Shown here piece after piece: positions 39,576 to 52,950 of a DNA stretch of 64,000 nucleotides. Source of the DNA: Saccoglossus kowalevskii (lineage: Eukaryota; Hemichordata; Enteropneusta; Harrimaniidae); assembly GCF_000003605.2 (NCBI RefSeq), contig NW_003155239.1, positions 648,355-712,354 on the forward strand, read 5' to 3'. The translations under genes were made by a program, and so were the position numbers. The notes under the pieces were generated by a model, which was not told where the DNA came from, ran no database searches, and saw only the letters and a program-made list of their open reading frames with translations. Positions within the stretch are counted from its first letter, which is position 1. Each line of letters opens with the position of its first letter.

Positions 39576-42500
39576 TACGTACGCAGGCTAAAACATTACT
39601 TACTTGGTTGAGATAACAATGCTGCAAACGTATAATTAAGACATGGTACGTTCTGTTTGGGTAGTGCGACAATATATTATATAGCACGTAACATAAGATC
39701 ATACTTGACGTCAAATGTGTTGATTTATGGAGCAATTACATTTTATTATATTATACCAACTTTTTCTTTGCTTTGCCACGCCATTCTGATTGGTCGAGGG
39801 CCGTGATTAAATAGACGATATACAACAGGTCACGTGTTTAGAAGTAGATCTCTAATGTGAATGACATACAGTAAAGGTATTTTACACACTTACGCAAACG
39901 ATGCAAATGGTCTTCTACAGTGGGTCGCTCTTGAACCTGACAGACTAATAGGCGTTTTCAGATTAGCCGATTGAGACGATTACACAAATATCAATGTTGC
40001 CGCCGGCAGGAAATTACACAATTCCTCCCCAAGCCAAAAACAAGGGTGCAAATTTGCGGCAACGCTAAATGTATCTATAGTATCTATAATAGTTATATAC
40101 TAGGTCCAGGGCCATTTAATTTAACCACGGTTTCAATTAGAACATTTCAAATGCTGTATTATTTGAACATGGTTGTTGGTTCTTTAAATTAATGTTCATG
40201 TCTCAGTATTACATTTAAAATCAAGTTGTATAGTATAATAGCAATGAACCGCCGCCGCAGTCGGATATACAATTCGCTATTGTTCAATTCACTCCAGATA
40301 TGGCGCGAAATGTACAATACTTCTTGATATACCTTCCCTCGGCATTTATTCATTGATTACAACTTGTCACTTGTACTATCAACTATGGAAAAAAGCGTTC
40401 AATCTACGCATCCTTGGAACGCTGAGATATGCAAAATACGTAAATCTTATAATTTGCACACTGGAAATTAGTTGGTTTGAACTCGCTGTCTCGCTACATA
40501 TCGCTTACAATGTGACAGTGTCGTTATTATACCTACATATAACAGCACGCTATGTACTGATTGGAATTGTAAACGCTACTGAATCTTTGTTATTCTAAAA
40601 AGTCGAGCAGACTGGTGATTGAATCTGATATGAAGATTGTATTTCAAATTCACAAATGACATTCTCTAATACAAAGAAATAATTGAAAGTAACGAGTGGC
40701 GAGATTTAATTTGAAAATAACTAATGTGTCTGTCTGTCTGCGGTGCGTAGCTTTTAGTCGTTTTATTGTAATTATAGCCCGTCGCATTACTGTCTGCAAG
40801 AAAAGTCATTGATTATTATTTTTTTGGCAAACGATGACGTAACCAATTCCCCAACACTGCAGTTACCTGAGCATTTGCATCAGCTTTCTTATGAATTGGA
40901 ATATCGAAATTACAGACAACACATATAAACATGAAACACGATATTTGAACTCTCTCCTCGGGAAAATGCGCCTTGCCACTGTATTCAGACGCGATCTCCG
41001 TTACACCACAACGCAATGGTCCAACAAACAAGTTGATATAGCGTGTAGTGAACGCGAATCTCCGACGTCTCAAACAACATGTAGCATATATTGCAAAATG
41101 GCGTCAGTTGGGAAATTAACACGTGACACTAAAGGTGTATTGTGATAACTCCGTATCATGGTTACGTCTGAAAATGTCTGTACATTATTATAAACTTAGC
41201 AAAGAGTACTACCGACACTGACAGATCGATATTAACACCTTAACCCCGTAGTATGGTCATGTTTGTGAAAGTAATTTTCCATATTATTTATTAATCGAAA
41301 CTGTGCCTCTATCAAAAATATTCAAAAAATCATGTTTAACCTATAATTATATTAAGTATAATGAAATTTATTTGGCAGCGGGAAAAATACGACTTGTCCT
41401 TCAGAAAAAAAAATGTATTGACGTGTTATATTGTGATATGGGCGCTTTCGAATGAGTTATCGCCGTCTTACTTATTCGGCATACATGCGTCATGTTTACG
41501 TCACTCCTTCTCGTGTTTACATCAGACGCAGACATACTGTGACGGAAATAGAATACGACACTAAACGAAAACGACCACACACGTCCGAATCTCAGAAAAT
41601 TGATTATTGCCTACTTAATGGTTATCCCCCTTGAACTCGAACCCGACGACAATCGACACTGCCTTGTACGAGTGCAAAATACACAGCTTTTTATTTAATG
41701 CATTGCTTGAGGTTTTGAAACAACGCAGATTATACACGTCTGTCATGTGTCATTTCTAGACATTCTACTCTGACCTACAGATGTAAACTAAATACCGTTT
41801 CAATTGAACACTAAGCAAACTTATTAAAGTAAAGTAATTTAATATACTTGCTGAAATGACAAGAAACATAGTAATGAGCAACTTCTGTGTACGGCAAGAA
41901 CGGTTGCCGTAACGAAGTATTCTTTTTAAAATTAAAACTGGCCAGTTTCACTGAGAAATCATTTCAACTTTAGAGGATAAGGTGCATGCAAATCTAAGCA
42001 TCATCATCCATGTATGGCGATGTGTAATGTAAATGTTATGACATCACATACTGCAATTAGAAGGTTGGACAGGTCTGCTTGTGTACACAGTAATAAGCGA
42101 GGTTATCGTGTTACTACAAATTGCAGAAATAGGTAATGCACGCTCTGCGAATTCGAAAGGGACAAACACCAACCGTTTCTTCGCTTATTTGGATTTATTA
42201 AGTTATTCTAGAAATACACCTATAATTTTTAATTATCGTTCGCGTGACGTGAGATCCTCGTGACAGGAAGAAACACATACAAGCTGGATATATATTTATT
42301 AGAATGCGGAAAGGTATTTGCTCAAACGGAAAACGTTTGTGTGTACACGGCGCATTATTGTTAACGTATCACGTCTCGTTAATTCTCCATACACGATATG
42401 TAATAAATGTGAAAACACCTGTGTCCAACATTTCCCGTATTTAACAACTGACAGAAAAAGTATAATGAAGTTTTAATTTATCTACCTAGGGAGTCGTTGT

Positions 42501-43403
42501 CACAAATGGATTTTTAATTTCTCTGGCAGTTAATCAAGCAGAACCAACAGTATCTTCTCAAAGTTTGATTACGGGAGAACACAGACGGCACGATTGGTAA
42601 CATTGCATTTTAATGGGTTAATGCCGGATGATCTCATAGCTGTCAACATGTGTTCCGTAATATATACTAGCAAGAACGGTGCACTCGCATTCCTAGGTAG
42701 TTATGTACATACAAGTGTATTACATACCAAGATTGCAAAGAAACATATTTGACTTGATTGTTATTCAATGTAATTTTGCTATACGACACGATAAATCCTG
42801 ACTAAGTATCACATTGATTGGGAAATACAAATGACAAATAATCTCATATCATAGCGCTTTAACATATGTGGGTACATTTTTTTCAATTAGATGATTAGCC
42901 ATTTTTAGTTTCGCGATATATTATGTCCATCGTGTCTACTTATTATCGTTCATTATTATTTGTTGTTGTTTTTATTTTTTATTTCAATACTGTTCATCTT
43001 TCAAATAAACAAATAACGACTGTCCTATACCAGATACATCTTGTACTCCACAAGTGCTTCAATTAGGTTTGTGGCGCTATTCCAAATACTTTCACAGATG
43101 TGGGTGTTCTGTGCAATACATATAGGAATTTCATTATCTCGTTTATATTACAAGTCTCAGTAATCCGATATCTTTAATCGACAAGGAAGTTTGCTAACAT
43201 ACGAAACGGAAGGGGTCTCATACACGTATATTGATTGATCGGCTAATAAGTAATATATACTTACTGGCCCAGACTGAGGTCGATATTATACATACTATGG
43301 ACTGAGGCAAATAATATTCACCTTGGGACAATACCTCTTGTGATCTTCTAAAATCGAAATCTGAATAAATACGCAGACGTTGTAGTGTTCACTTTTTCTT
43401 GCT
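39576..43403. other. Non-coding stretch
   Basis: A full CRE palindrome is at 39706-39713 and TGACGTAA at 40835-40842. A hydrophobic 81-codon frame at 40353-40598 has fair codon use but no motif or splice support, so it is not called. Confidence 0.45.
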
Positions 43404-43570
43404 TTAAAGTGGGGGGGGGGCGTCACCTGCGCACGCGCGGGAATTGGGTCCCAAGCGATGATACCAACACACGCTAAGAAGGCAAAGGCTCAAGGGTAGA
43501 AGCTTGTTTGTAAACAATGACACGCTATGGCCACCTGACGCATGCGTAGGTGATGACTTCTCCGCTTTAA
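43404..43570 (-). mobile_element. TTAA-flanked MITE, copy B (longest)
   Basis: TTAA flanks at 43404-43407 and 43567-43570 enclose a copy of the 15.3-kb element in the opposite orientation. The outer ends are AGTGGGGG (with a run of 10 G at 43411-43420) and AGCGGAGAAGTCATCACC on the other strand. Interior matches with copy A include the CCATAGCGTG and CCCGCGCG words. It has no coding capacity. Confidence 0.8.
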
Positions 43571-46500
43571 GAGCAATAGTGTTTAGAGGCATACTGTCAC
43601 ATATTGCCATTCAATTGTTTTCCAAAACACATTGATGCAATTCAACAAGTTACGTGCCTCTTTCACTCTCAACGACTTTTATGGTTTATTGTGTATATTG
43701 TGATATTCCATTGCCTTTATTGAGTGTTTGTTTCCGTTGTCTTTATTCGTGTCCGTACATATATGCATGGCACATTGCAGTTTGTATATTATATACTACA
43801 AGTCTTATCATGAATTTCTGTTGGTTGTTTTATCTGATATTTGATTGGCTATTTATCAGCATTGGACATTCAAATCTCAGTCACACAGGAAGTCCTTCCC
43901 CCATACCTATTATGTAGTACAAAACTGACCTCCAAAGAAAACCAGAGCATCATAGCTCAGTAGCGTTTAGTGTTAACACATTTAGCTTAATTCAGTTGAT
44001 CCGTCTAAATGCATATTTTGAAATTATTTTCGCACTATCCAATTCCAAATGTGATGTATATATATCGGGCAAAGTAGGGCACCTCAGAGATTTGTAAAGT
44101 GTGAATACAATTTTAACATTCGTAGGATTTCCTAGATGTATCACTACATCAAAATGTGTCGATCAAGTATATTATATAACATTCTAATCCAGACGTAATT
44201 AGGCTTGTTATAATAAGATTACCACATAGCGGACTGGGGTATTTGCGTACGCTGATCTAAGATGCAGATGGGGGCGGGGGCGGGGGTAATTATACACCAT
44301 ACCAGGATTTGGTCAATATGAGATATTGTCTCACAAAAACTTGAAATACACGACTTTAATTTTTAAAAGAGTGCTTTTTTTCCAAAACGTATTTATAATT
44401 CAAAAATATACGTAACTCGCATCCTTATGTAACCTGGTTTGTATTGCACACAAAAACACAAACATTGTTTGTATTAATAGTGCCATGCTTGTATTAAATA
44501 TTTGCAAAAGGGATACATGTGTAGATGTGCTTGCAAATGGTCATGGTGGTGACAATTTGAGACGGAAAAAAAGAATAATTTTGCATATATTATCACAATT
44601 CAACATTGTGGAAATATATTCGAAACAATGACACGTGCAACAACCTGATTTTAATTGCGAGACAAATGCAGGATAGAATGAACTCGGCAATAGTCGATCT
44701 TTCTATGAGTACAGCTGAGAGGGTAACTATTCGTTCACCTTATAGGATACTGTAATAATCACACATTGAAAACGCCAGGGGCAAGGCACGTAGACGCTGT
44801 TAGATCCATATCACTCTTGATATCTAATCGCTGAAGTCAAGATAACACGATTGTACTCAACGTATATACATGATACATGTTAAATAGATGCGATTGTTTA
44901 TACAGATAGTCGTTCTTGAATTAGGGTCGAGAAATGTGAATGTGCATAATTCTTTGGTCATTTGGCAGTATTGAGTATAAAAACATGCACATAACCCGGG
45001 GTTGTAATTATGCGGAAAAACGCACGTCACCGTCACCCTCTGTTTGTTAAAAGAAATACATACGTCGACTCGATTAACTGTCGGTGTGACAGGCGGCACG
45101 TCGCACACGTTCAAGGTGATTTATGATAAACGACATCGGTATTTTCACACAGATTCTTAAGTCCTAGTTTTTGTGAGTGTGTTTGTTGACTAACCTCTCA
45201 AACTCATTTCAAGCCATCGTCGATATTAAATGTATAACGGTGATCACATATTGAGATCTGTTTTGTTTTGGTATTATAATACTAATCCGGTATGTAAACA
45301 AAATGAATGGTTGCTATGAAAACAGATTATCAGTCTTTTACCTTTTACAATATGGTTTCATTTTATGACGTTGTTTTCAAATGAGAAAAAATGAGTTAAA
45401 CGTCCATGAAAGTGGAATTGTTGAAACAACAAATTGAGATGGTTGTACATTCTTAGTTGTTAGATCGAATTCTCGTGAACGACATTATTGTAGACCTCGG
45501 GGACATACGTGCAAAATGCTGCTCTTACAAACCAGAAAATTTGAAACGTCACGAAACTGTTCTGGTTGACACTTCGACTAATTCATCGACAAGGTCATGT
45601 TGACATTGCAACTGGAGATTTTCATGAAAGAACATGATTTAGGTACACGCCTGGCATCTAATAATGATGCCAGTACTCGAGCGCGACAACATCGAAGTCA
45701 AAATTGTCAAAGTAATTTCTTCAAATGGAAGTCATACGCCGCAGGGTAATCTCCAACACCGCCGTTGAAATCACTGGTAGATCGCACTACTAAATCTGGA
45801 TTGAGTGAGCGAGAGATGTGACCGTTTACACAATCATCACATTAACCAATGTCATCACCCCCCAAAAGTAGACAGATAGTAATTCATTATTGGTGTCAAA
45901 TTTGTTATAACTCCACAGAAATATCTTGTAAACAAAATTAAAGTTGCTGAAATCACAATGATATTCGTCAATGTTACAAATGACTTTTTTCTCATTAAAT
46001 CGGTGTACGACTTATTGTTTTATTTATTTTAGTTTCAACCAATAATACGAGTGTGACAGGATGTTACCAGTAAGCACAAAATAAACACACCTACCCCGTA
46101 AACAAAGCGATGACATACTCTTCGAGTCCAACGCGTTCTGTCAATCGCACCAGTGATTACGTAGAATCAGTCATAATTTTTATATTGGCAAATTTTCAGA
46201 TCGTGAACGTGATTTATTTGTGCAACAATCGCTGCGTGATTAGACAGACTAGACGTATTCAAAAAATAAATATGCGTTTTTACCGACATTGATAGAGGCA
46301 CAATTACGTGTATAAAATAGTCGAGCAGATGGTCATGTGATCATTATCATAAAACAGAATAATTACAGATACTGACAGACTGTTGATTCCCCATCTCTGA
46401 CAACAGTTCTTCATATTTATCTAAAATTGCATTTATTATATCAGTAAGTGGACGAAACGGGTCAGCTCACACGCAAAGTGCATTCGCATTTGGAAACAGA

Positions 46501-48083
46501 ACAGTGACAGTAATACCATATACACGAACGTGCAACTTAAATTAAATAGAAAAACTCAAATTAATACATTTGAAGCTAGCAGGGCAATTTCAATTCCAGC
46601 CTCCTGCCTTCTTTTTCTGTCGTAATTGCCGCAAATGCCGCGCCAGGACGCCATGTTAGAACACGTATTTGGAACTTACATATGCATTCATGTAAATTGT
46701 TATACATATATAAGATCCGATTTCTCATGCTAGCCTACATCATTCTGAATATAACTTTAACTCATTCTATCACACATATGGCATATGGTTGTTTCTTTGT
46801 ATATCAAGTTTGTGTAACTTAAGTTACAAGTTCGCAAAAAATGCACGACCCGGGAACACGCGGTAATGCCTCGTTTGTCTCACACATAAACCTGCTAACT
46901 ACTCATGGAAGCACGGTTAATTCTTTATATTGCCCACTACGTTGTTACATTCAGTTCAAATGTAAGGTTAAATAGCATTAATCAATCAGGTCAGTCATGT
47001 CACTATTAATCATTTAGCCAAGGTAGATATCCATTATAGTAAGACGCAGCTGAATCCGAGCCGACCCCTGCCCTTAGCAAACCAATACACGGGACTATAG
47101 AGAAAGCACGTTCACAGTAAGCAATTCTGTAGAGCCCGCTGGCGGTTAACCTTCTACTTAAATTCACTTTGTTGTTGTTCATGTTAGCCTGAGCTATTGT
47201 CGGGGAATCCAGTTTTCCTATCTTATACTTGTTTTTTAAACGACATGGTTCTCAACACAGTGCAATTCGATAGTGATAGTGATAGTGAAGTGAGTGATAG
47301 TTAAAATTAAAATCCATACTGGGTCGTTATGCTTTGTTTTTCCCCCTTAAACACCGCTTTCACCAATATAACATCTGAATCGCATGGCGAGCCTTCGTGT
47401 TAGCTACGGTCATGGCCATTGCCATAGAAAGTGGGGGGTTGTAATTGTTTTGAAATGTGCAAAACATTTATATAATGAAATAGTTATTTGAACATGCATT
47501 AAAATAGCAGGCTACTTCCACGTGCAGTATATAGTCAACTACATGGCACATGGAACAGCGGTAATTATTTATGTTTACTCAATATACTTTGTTCTCTATC
47601 TAACGATTATTTCATATTAAAAAATCTTTTACGATGGCAATGGTCGATATAATGTTTCTACCAATTAAGTAAGTGTCAGTCAGTTTTGTCAAAATAGTAA
47701 TCTACACACAAACATAAAATCTGAATTAATGTACATCCTCTTTTGGCAATTTGTGAAAAATATTGAAATTTCTTTTTACTTTTATACCAATTGTACATTT
47801 ATATCGATGGTACATTAATATGAGAGAAAACAAACAAGTTTCCATGGGAAATGACAGACGGAATCAAAAGTAGCGGTAATTTGTCTTAGATTGGATATTT
47901 TGAATGTCGGTGGTCGTTGCGCCGCGCATATGTTACATTTGTTTTGATAAAACACTGATTCTCCCACAATTCAATCCGCTCTATTAATGGAAACACAAGT
48001 ATGAGGTTTGACCTGGGCGTAACTTGAACTAATTACCGCCGTGAGTTTTTCGATACCTACCAATCACCAAAGAAATTACCTAA
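43571..48083. other. Non-coding stretch
   Basis: A GGGGGC repeat lies at about 44269-44286, and three GATAGT units at 47269-47286. Short frames such as 46110-46292 (one hydrophobic segment) cannot be supported as genes. Confidence 0.45.
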
Positions 48084-48188
48084 TTAAAGCTTGGTAACGT
48101 CTCAGTTTGTACTGTGCAAAGTCATCATCTTTGTTTATACGAGACCCACATCTCGCGCATGCGAGGGGCGACGACCACCAACCTTTAA
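48084..48188 (+). mobile_element. TTAA-flanked MITE, copy C (short)
   Basis: TTAA at 48084-48087 and 48185-48188 bound about 100 bp whose ends form inverted repeats (AGCTTGGTAACGTC on the left; AGGTTGGTGGTCGTC read from the right). The CGCGCATGCG palindrome and GACGAC end resemble copies A and B, but the middle is shorter. Confidence 0.65.
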
Positions 48189-49639
48189 GAAAAGTCGACA
48201 TATTTATTCTCACAAGCAAAAATAATCGCTCACTGCTACTGTTTTGAATATTATTTGAAAATGTTTTGGTCCATGCGATTCAGGTCCAGAAACTAATGTG
48301 ATTGGTCAGTCCGTGATTACACGGGGTTAGCCATAAAGATTCTGTGCGGTACGTAATTGAACTGCTGTAAAACGAAAGTACAATGTTCTACATTGCTGGC
48401 AAGTTTACTAACTGAACTGAGACAGTTCACTGAATGTGGTATGAAACTGAATGCTGTACCGACAATAATTATTCTGCCACAACATACGTCTGTGGTCCCA
48501 GGACCAGTTGATAGGTTTATATAACGTTTCAGCTGCCGAGGAACCTCGGGAATCGTTGAACATCACATTTTGGTCCCAGCAGAGAAACCTTGTCACACCC
48601 TAACACATAGCCGTAGTCAACAGTATTCAGGTTTGGTATTGTGATGATGATGCTTTCTGACAGTGCCTTGGTTACTCTAACTAAATGACAGTAATTAAAA
48701 TGTACGTCTTACTTAATCTATTTATAAGTACGTGATTCGGAATAAGATATCACCTGACGTCATTAAGCAGAATTTTACTGAAGACTTTTCCAGTGTAATT
48801 GCAACCGTACGGGACGTGGTTGAGCACCTACATCCTAGACACAACTCCAAGTAATTATATATACAATTTAAACCGGAATGACACATCAAATCGTGTGTGA
48901 TATCTTTGGAGCGGGGTGCGATATCAACCTGCCCCGCTCTGGGCTGGATACCAGAAACTTTACTAGACTTTGTCTCATGCAATTTGTAACATTCTGCCTT
49001 GAATTTGACATTCCGTCGATACAGTCGTGATAGTTATCCACGGTGTAGTCTAGAGATGGTATCGCGACTTACCTCCGAATAAAGAGACGAGGTAAAACAC
49101 ATTACAGAATATTTAATTAATCACCTGCGTCATTAATACATCATTACTAACTAATTTTAAAATGGATATGGAAAACACAACAGTTGAAAACAGTTCATTC
49201 ATCCGGGATGTTATCATCGGCATTGCCTGCCGTTTTATTATCCAACTTCTGTGTCGAACGTTTATGTCTTGGAACTAATAAAATATTATATGCACTTAAT
49301 CTCCGCCATATACATTAGATTTTGTTGGGAGTGAACTGAGTCTGGTTTTAGTCTTTCAACAATAGTATGATTATTATTAATACTGTTATCAGACAATATG
49401 TGTGCATTTTCGATGTCCTGTATGCCCCACTCTGAGCTGCTCGTCGACACAGTGTTCACACAAAATTGTAGTCGATCTCTCCCTCGGGGCGTTATTGGTA
49501 TAATTGCCATTAATCCAACCCGTTCTATAAAATAATCAGAGACGACAAGTTGAAGAGAATTTTGACAATCAGCTTGTAATACAAAACGTTTGACAATTTT
49601 CTTATTTACGAAGTGGTTCTAGATGGGGGCAAGCTACGC
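48189..49639. other. Non-coding stretch with one hairpin and weak coding-like frames
   Basis: A CRE palindrome is at 48755-48762. A perfect 8-bp stem (GAGCGGGG with CCCCGCTC) lies at about 48911-48942. A plus-strand frame at 48724-48852 and a minus-strand frame at 49286-49510 look protein-like but lack motifs and splice support. Confidence 0.4.
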
Positions 49640-49754
49640 TTAAGATATATGAACCGTAAATCGCGGAGAAGCTATGCGTAATCCAGATGATACGAATCGT
49701 CATGCGTTTGGGGGACCCATGGCCCTCCTAGCTCCCCTCTGGATCCGCCACTGA
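49640..49754 (-). mobile_element. DNA-transposon end fragment (TGGCGGATCCAGA family), second copy
   Basis: The minus strand from 49754 reads TCAGTGGCGGATCCAGA, then GGGGAG and GGGTCCCCC, the same terminus as at 11500-11516. No partner terminus is seen nearby, so only one end remains. The inner limit is a guess. Confidence 0.45.
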
Positions 49755-50258
49755 CATAGCGACACAACGTCTTCCTTTCCTGACTCTGGCACCATTCAAA
49801 ATAGTATTTTCCACAACAAATCAATTTTTTGGGAGATTACGCTAGTTTGCTTAGTATTCCGATTTCCATACTTGCCAATATCTTCATTTCAAATTCCTCA
49901 CCGGTTAGGAACACACTGATAAATGTGCAGCTCCGTAACTAAGAATAGTAAATTTCAGGTAGGTAGCAATTTCTATCAACTTTTCTGACTGACGCCTGAC
50001 AATAAACATTTACTTACCCGACAAACTAAATCGTCATTACAATCGAATTTCTTCACTTTTCCATCAGAACCAAAATTCCAACAAACATTTTTGCGTGACG
50101 TGGGCCACTCATTGAACGAAGAGCCCATGTAATACGCCGTTGAGTGTTCTTCGGAATGGATTCTTTAGCGAAAGTTCGCATAGTCGAATCCATCACAGGA
50201 TAAACACATTTCTGAAATAATGCAAATACACAAAATGTAATGACATTTTCGCCTTGAG

Positions 50259-50419
50259 TTTGCTAAATAACACGCTATTAATAGACAAGAAATACAAGTC
50301 AAAAACGTCAAACACCTACCTCGGGAACAGCTACTGGTTCAACATCACCGAGTCCATTCTAACATTATACTGCTTATTAGTTGACGTGATTCCACTCCAG
50401 AGACGTCGGAAAATTAGAG
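50259..50419 (+). CDS. Candidate internal exon, possibly EXPERA/EBP-like membrane protein
   Basis: A frame with natural codon use ends at a good donor (TTAGAG|GTAATG, GT at 50420-50421); a weaker acceptor (CCTTGAG) precedes 50259. The peptide has TYLGNSYWFNITESILTLY followed by a hydrophobic stretch and a basic QRRRK. In emopamil-binding-protein (sterol delta8-delta7 isomerase) family members the core reads RY-x4-(aromatic)-x4-E-T-I-T. Here the spacing from Y to E is the same 11 residues, with E followed by SI, but the usual aspartate is absent. The resemblance is suggestive only. No neighbouring exon with the next family motif was found. Confidence 0.3.
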
Positions 50420-52502
50420 GTAATGCATTGTATCAGTAATTGAAAAAAGAAATACGTAGTTGTCTGACATGTACATCGATCTAAGCATCCAGTCGATCGC
50501 ATTACTTGGATTCATGCAGGTGGCATTCTGCTCGCTGTGATTGGTTCATATATTAATATATGCATCACAGGTGTTAATGCGCGAATGCTTACTATATGGT
50601 TAAACGAGTTAAACAATTTTCTCTGATATTAACTTCATTTGTGCATTACAACAGTCCTTGGGGCTATTTCATTATATGTTGAGAGAGGTTTTTTTAAATT
50701 AGAGGGGAATCCTTAGTATGTTGTGTATGTTTGATATCGCATTCTTACCACGGTAATATCAGAATATGTTGGGTTCTACCTCGGATTTTGGTCGTACGCA
50801 CGTGTAATTATTGGATGGAATGTTCTTTAGCATGGTGTACTCAATATTTAAATGTTCTATATCGAGGGATGCAGTGATGTTGCATAGGGTATACTCTAGT
50901 GTTACTGGCGAAGGTGTAGACCAATTTACTATACTCAGTCAGAACGTGATGTCAGAGGTACTCTAGGTATAATGCATTGTTGTCATGATTCTGTGTCAAA
51001 TCGTCTTTCTCGCAAACTCCTCTCCAGTGTTTATTCATGGATTATGTAATTAAACTTCCTTCTTAACGACCACAGACTGTTTGAACTGTTAATGTCAATG
51101 ACCATCATATCTCGATAGTTTATATATGCTTTTACAATCAATATATTTACCAATATGCCAAACCAAACTTAATATTTAGTATGTGTCACCCGGAAAAATA
51201 AGATTTGCGCTAAACTTTTGTTGGCGAGTCTGATTCGAATGTTACAAAACAAATGTTACGTCATTATAGTTTTCACATAGTAATAACACCGACCAAGTTC
51301 AGCTGTTGAGCAGAAAATCGATGCACTCACTCAGTTCGTTCTAATTAATAGAACATCGAAGAGCAAGCCTGATTTATAAATCATATGATTTATTGAATTA
51401 ACTATTTGGACATGAAGGCAAATATGTTACTATTAGCTCGTAATTCTTGGCCATTCGACAATTTCAATTATGCGTGGCGTTCATGGACTTGTTGAGTTTG
51501 TGTTTTTTAAAAAAACCACTGAATTTCGTCGTTTACGTTCAATGACATACGGGACGCACCCGCGTAGAGATCACCGGGCCGGCAACATTGCGTAAACACA
51601 TATTCTTCTGGGTTGAAAGAAGCAATTTTGTTGGGTGCTAATCTTTAAAAAAATTCTAAACTTTTATTTTCAAAATTCGGAATACTCATCTCTATATTTC
51701 ATATCACATAACACCATCTCGTTTAATTCCATTTTAGATAACTACGTAATAAATCTTTGATTTATTCATCAAACAAAATAATAAACAAAATACGCATTTC
51801 TGCTTTGTGTGTAAAACTGTTATTTGCAATCATTGCCTTATTTTTTTCATTAATCGCTTTGTTAGACCATTGCAATGTTATTGCAATCACATTTATTTTA
51901 CAAGAAACCTGTCACTGTGCTCCCGGCTCAAAACCGAACAAACAAATGTCATGGCATTGTAAATAAATTGGTTATCAATAATTGTATCAATATAATGTAA
52001 CACGCTGTTGAAAATACACACAATTATAGAGTTCAGTTATTCCATTAAATTGAAAAAAGGAAAAGGTCAAGTTGATATGATTAGTATATTTTGTAATAAC
52101 TTGATTTGCTCAATCCATTGAATAGGTTTGTGAACACCCCCACACACATGTATTATAGTAATGTATCATTCCACCATCATTAATTCATAAATCTATATCA
52201 AGAGAAATTTTAAAATGCATCAAGGTGGGTTATATGAATACACGCTAAGCTGACTTTTACCCAGCACGAAGATCATTTATTGATCAATTGCAACTACGGT
52301 TTAATTAAGCTTATACCCACGGGCCGAGTATACGATAGACGTCAACGAAAACATGGCGTGTTTTAATTTTTTATTTAGAATCAAATCAAATAAGATCTTT
52401 CAGCACTAGCTGAATAGTTAACTGCTGATTGAAACTAAATAGACAGTCTGAAAATTGCTAGTGTGATATGCGCCGATTAAAACCGGCGGGAAAGAGCATT
52501 GA
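50420..52502. other. Non-coding stretch
   Basis: If the preceding exon is real, this is its intron or 3' flank. No following exon was found. No repeats stand out. Confidence 0.4.
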
Positions 52503-52950
52503 TAATAACGGCAATTAATATCCATAAATAAAGTAGTAAATTAATAGAATATGATTTTAATGAAGTTCTAATTAACCTACTTTGCATACCTCACTGTTGG
52601 AGGATTGAAAGGTTATTTGTAATCGCAGCTGACAAGGTGTCCTTCATCATGCACGTGTCACCAGTGGAGATGACGTAAAGCAGATGTCAGACAATACGTC
52701 TTCTCATATGAATGTAATAAATCCATGAAAAGGTTTCAATAATATGATTGAATCTTGGTTGTGTAAAAAGCAAACATTGATGATTGAGTCATCATGAAAC
52801 ACATGTATTGCGTAATCACAGACAGGTCACAATATGTATATTTCCACTCAGGTTCTTTCAAATATGCTTTTATTGGTGTAAAGCAGATTTCTGAAAAGCA
52901 AGTTACATTTATAGTACACCAAGAAACGTATGAATAGTATGAGTCGTTTA
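52503..52950 (+). repeat. Duplicated non-coding element, copy 1
   Basis: About 450 bp is shared with 59772-60232 in the same orientation. The core 52542-52830 differs at about 19 positions by eye, with two blocks of over 40 bases each free of differences. It contains a homeodomain-like TAATTAA, CAGCTG, an E-box CACGTG, a CRE-like TGACGTAA (52671-52678) and an AP-1-like TGAGTCA. No frame stays open in both copies. Weaker similarity appears to continue past the downstream edge. Confidence 0.9.

Noticed and set aside
48911-48942. GC-rich 8-bp hairpin
   Set aside because: A lone stem of this size has no clear role in a eukaryotic intergenic region.
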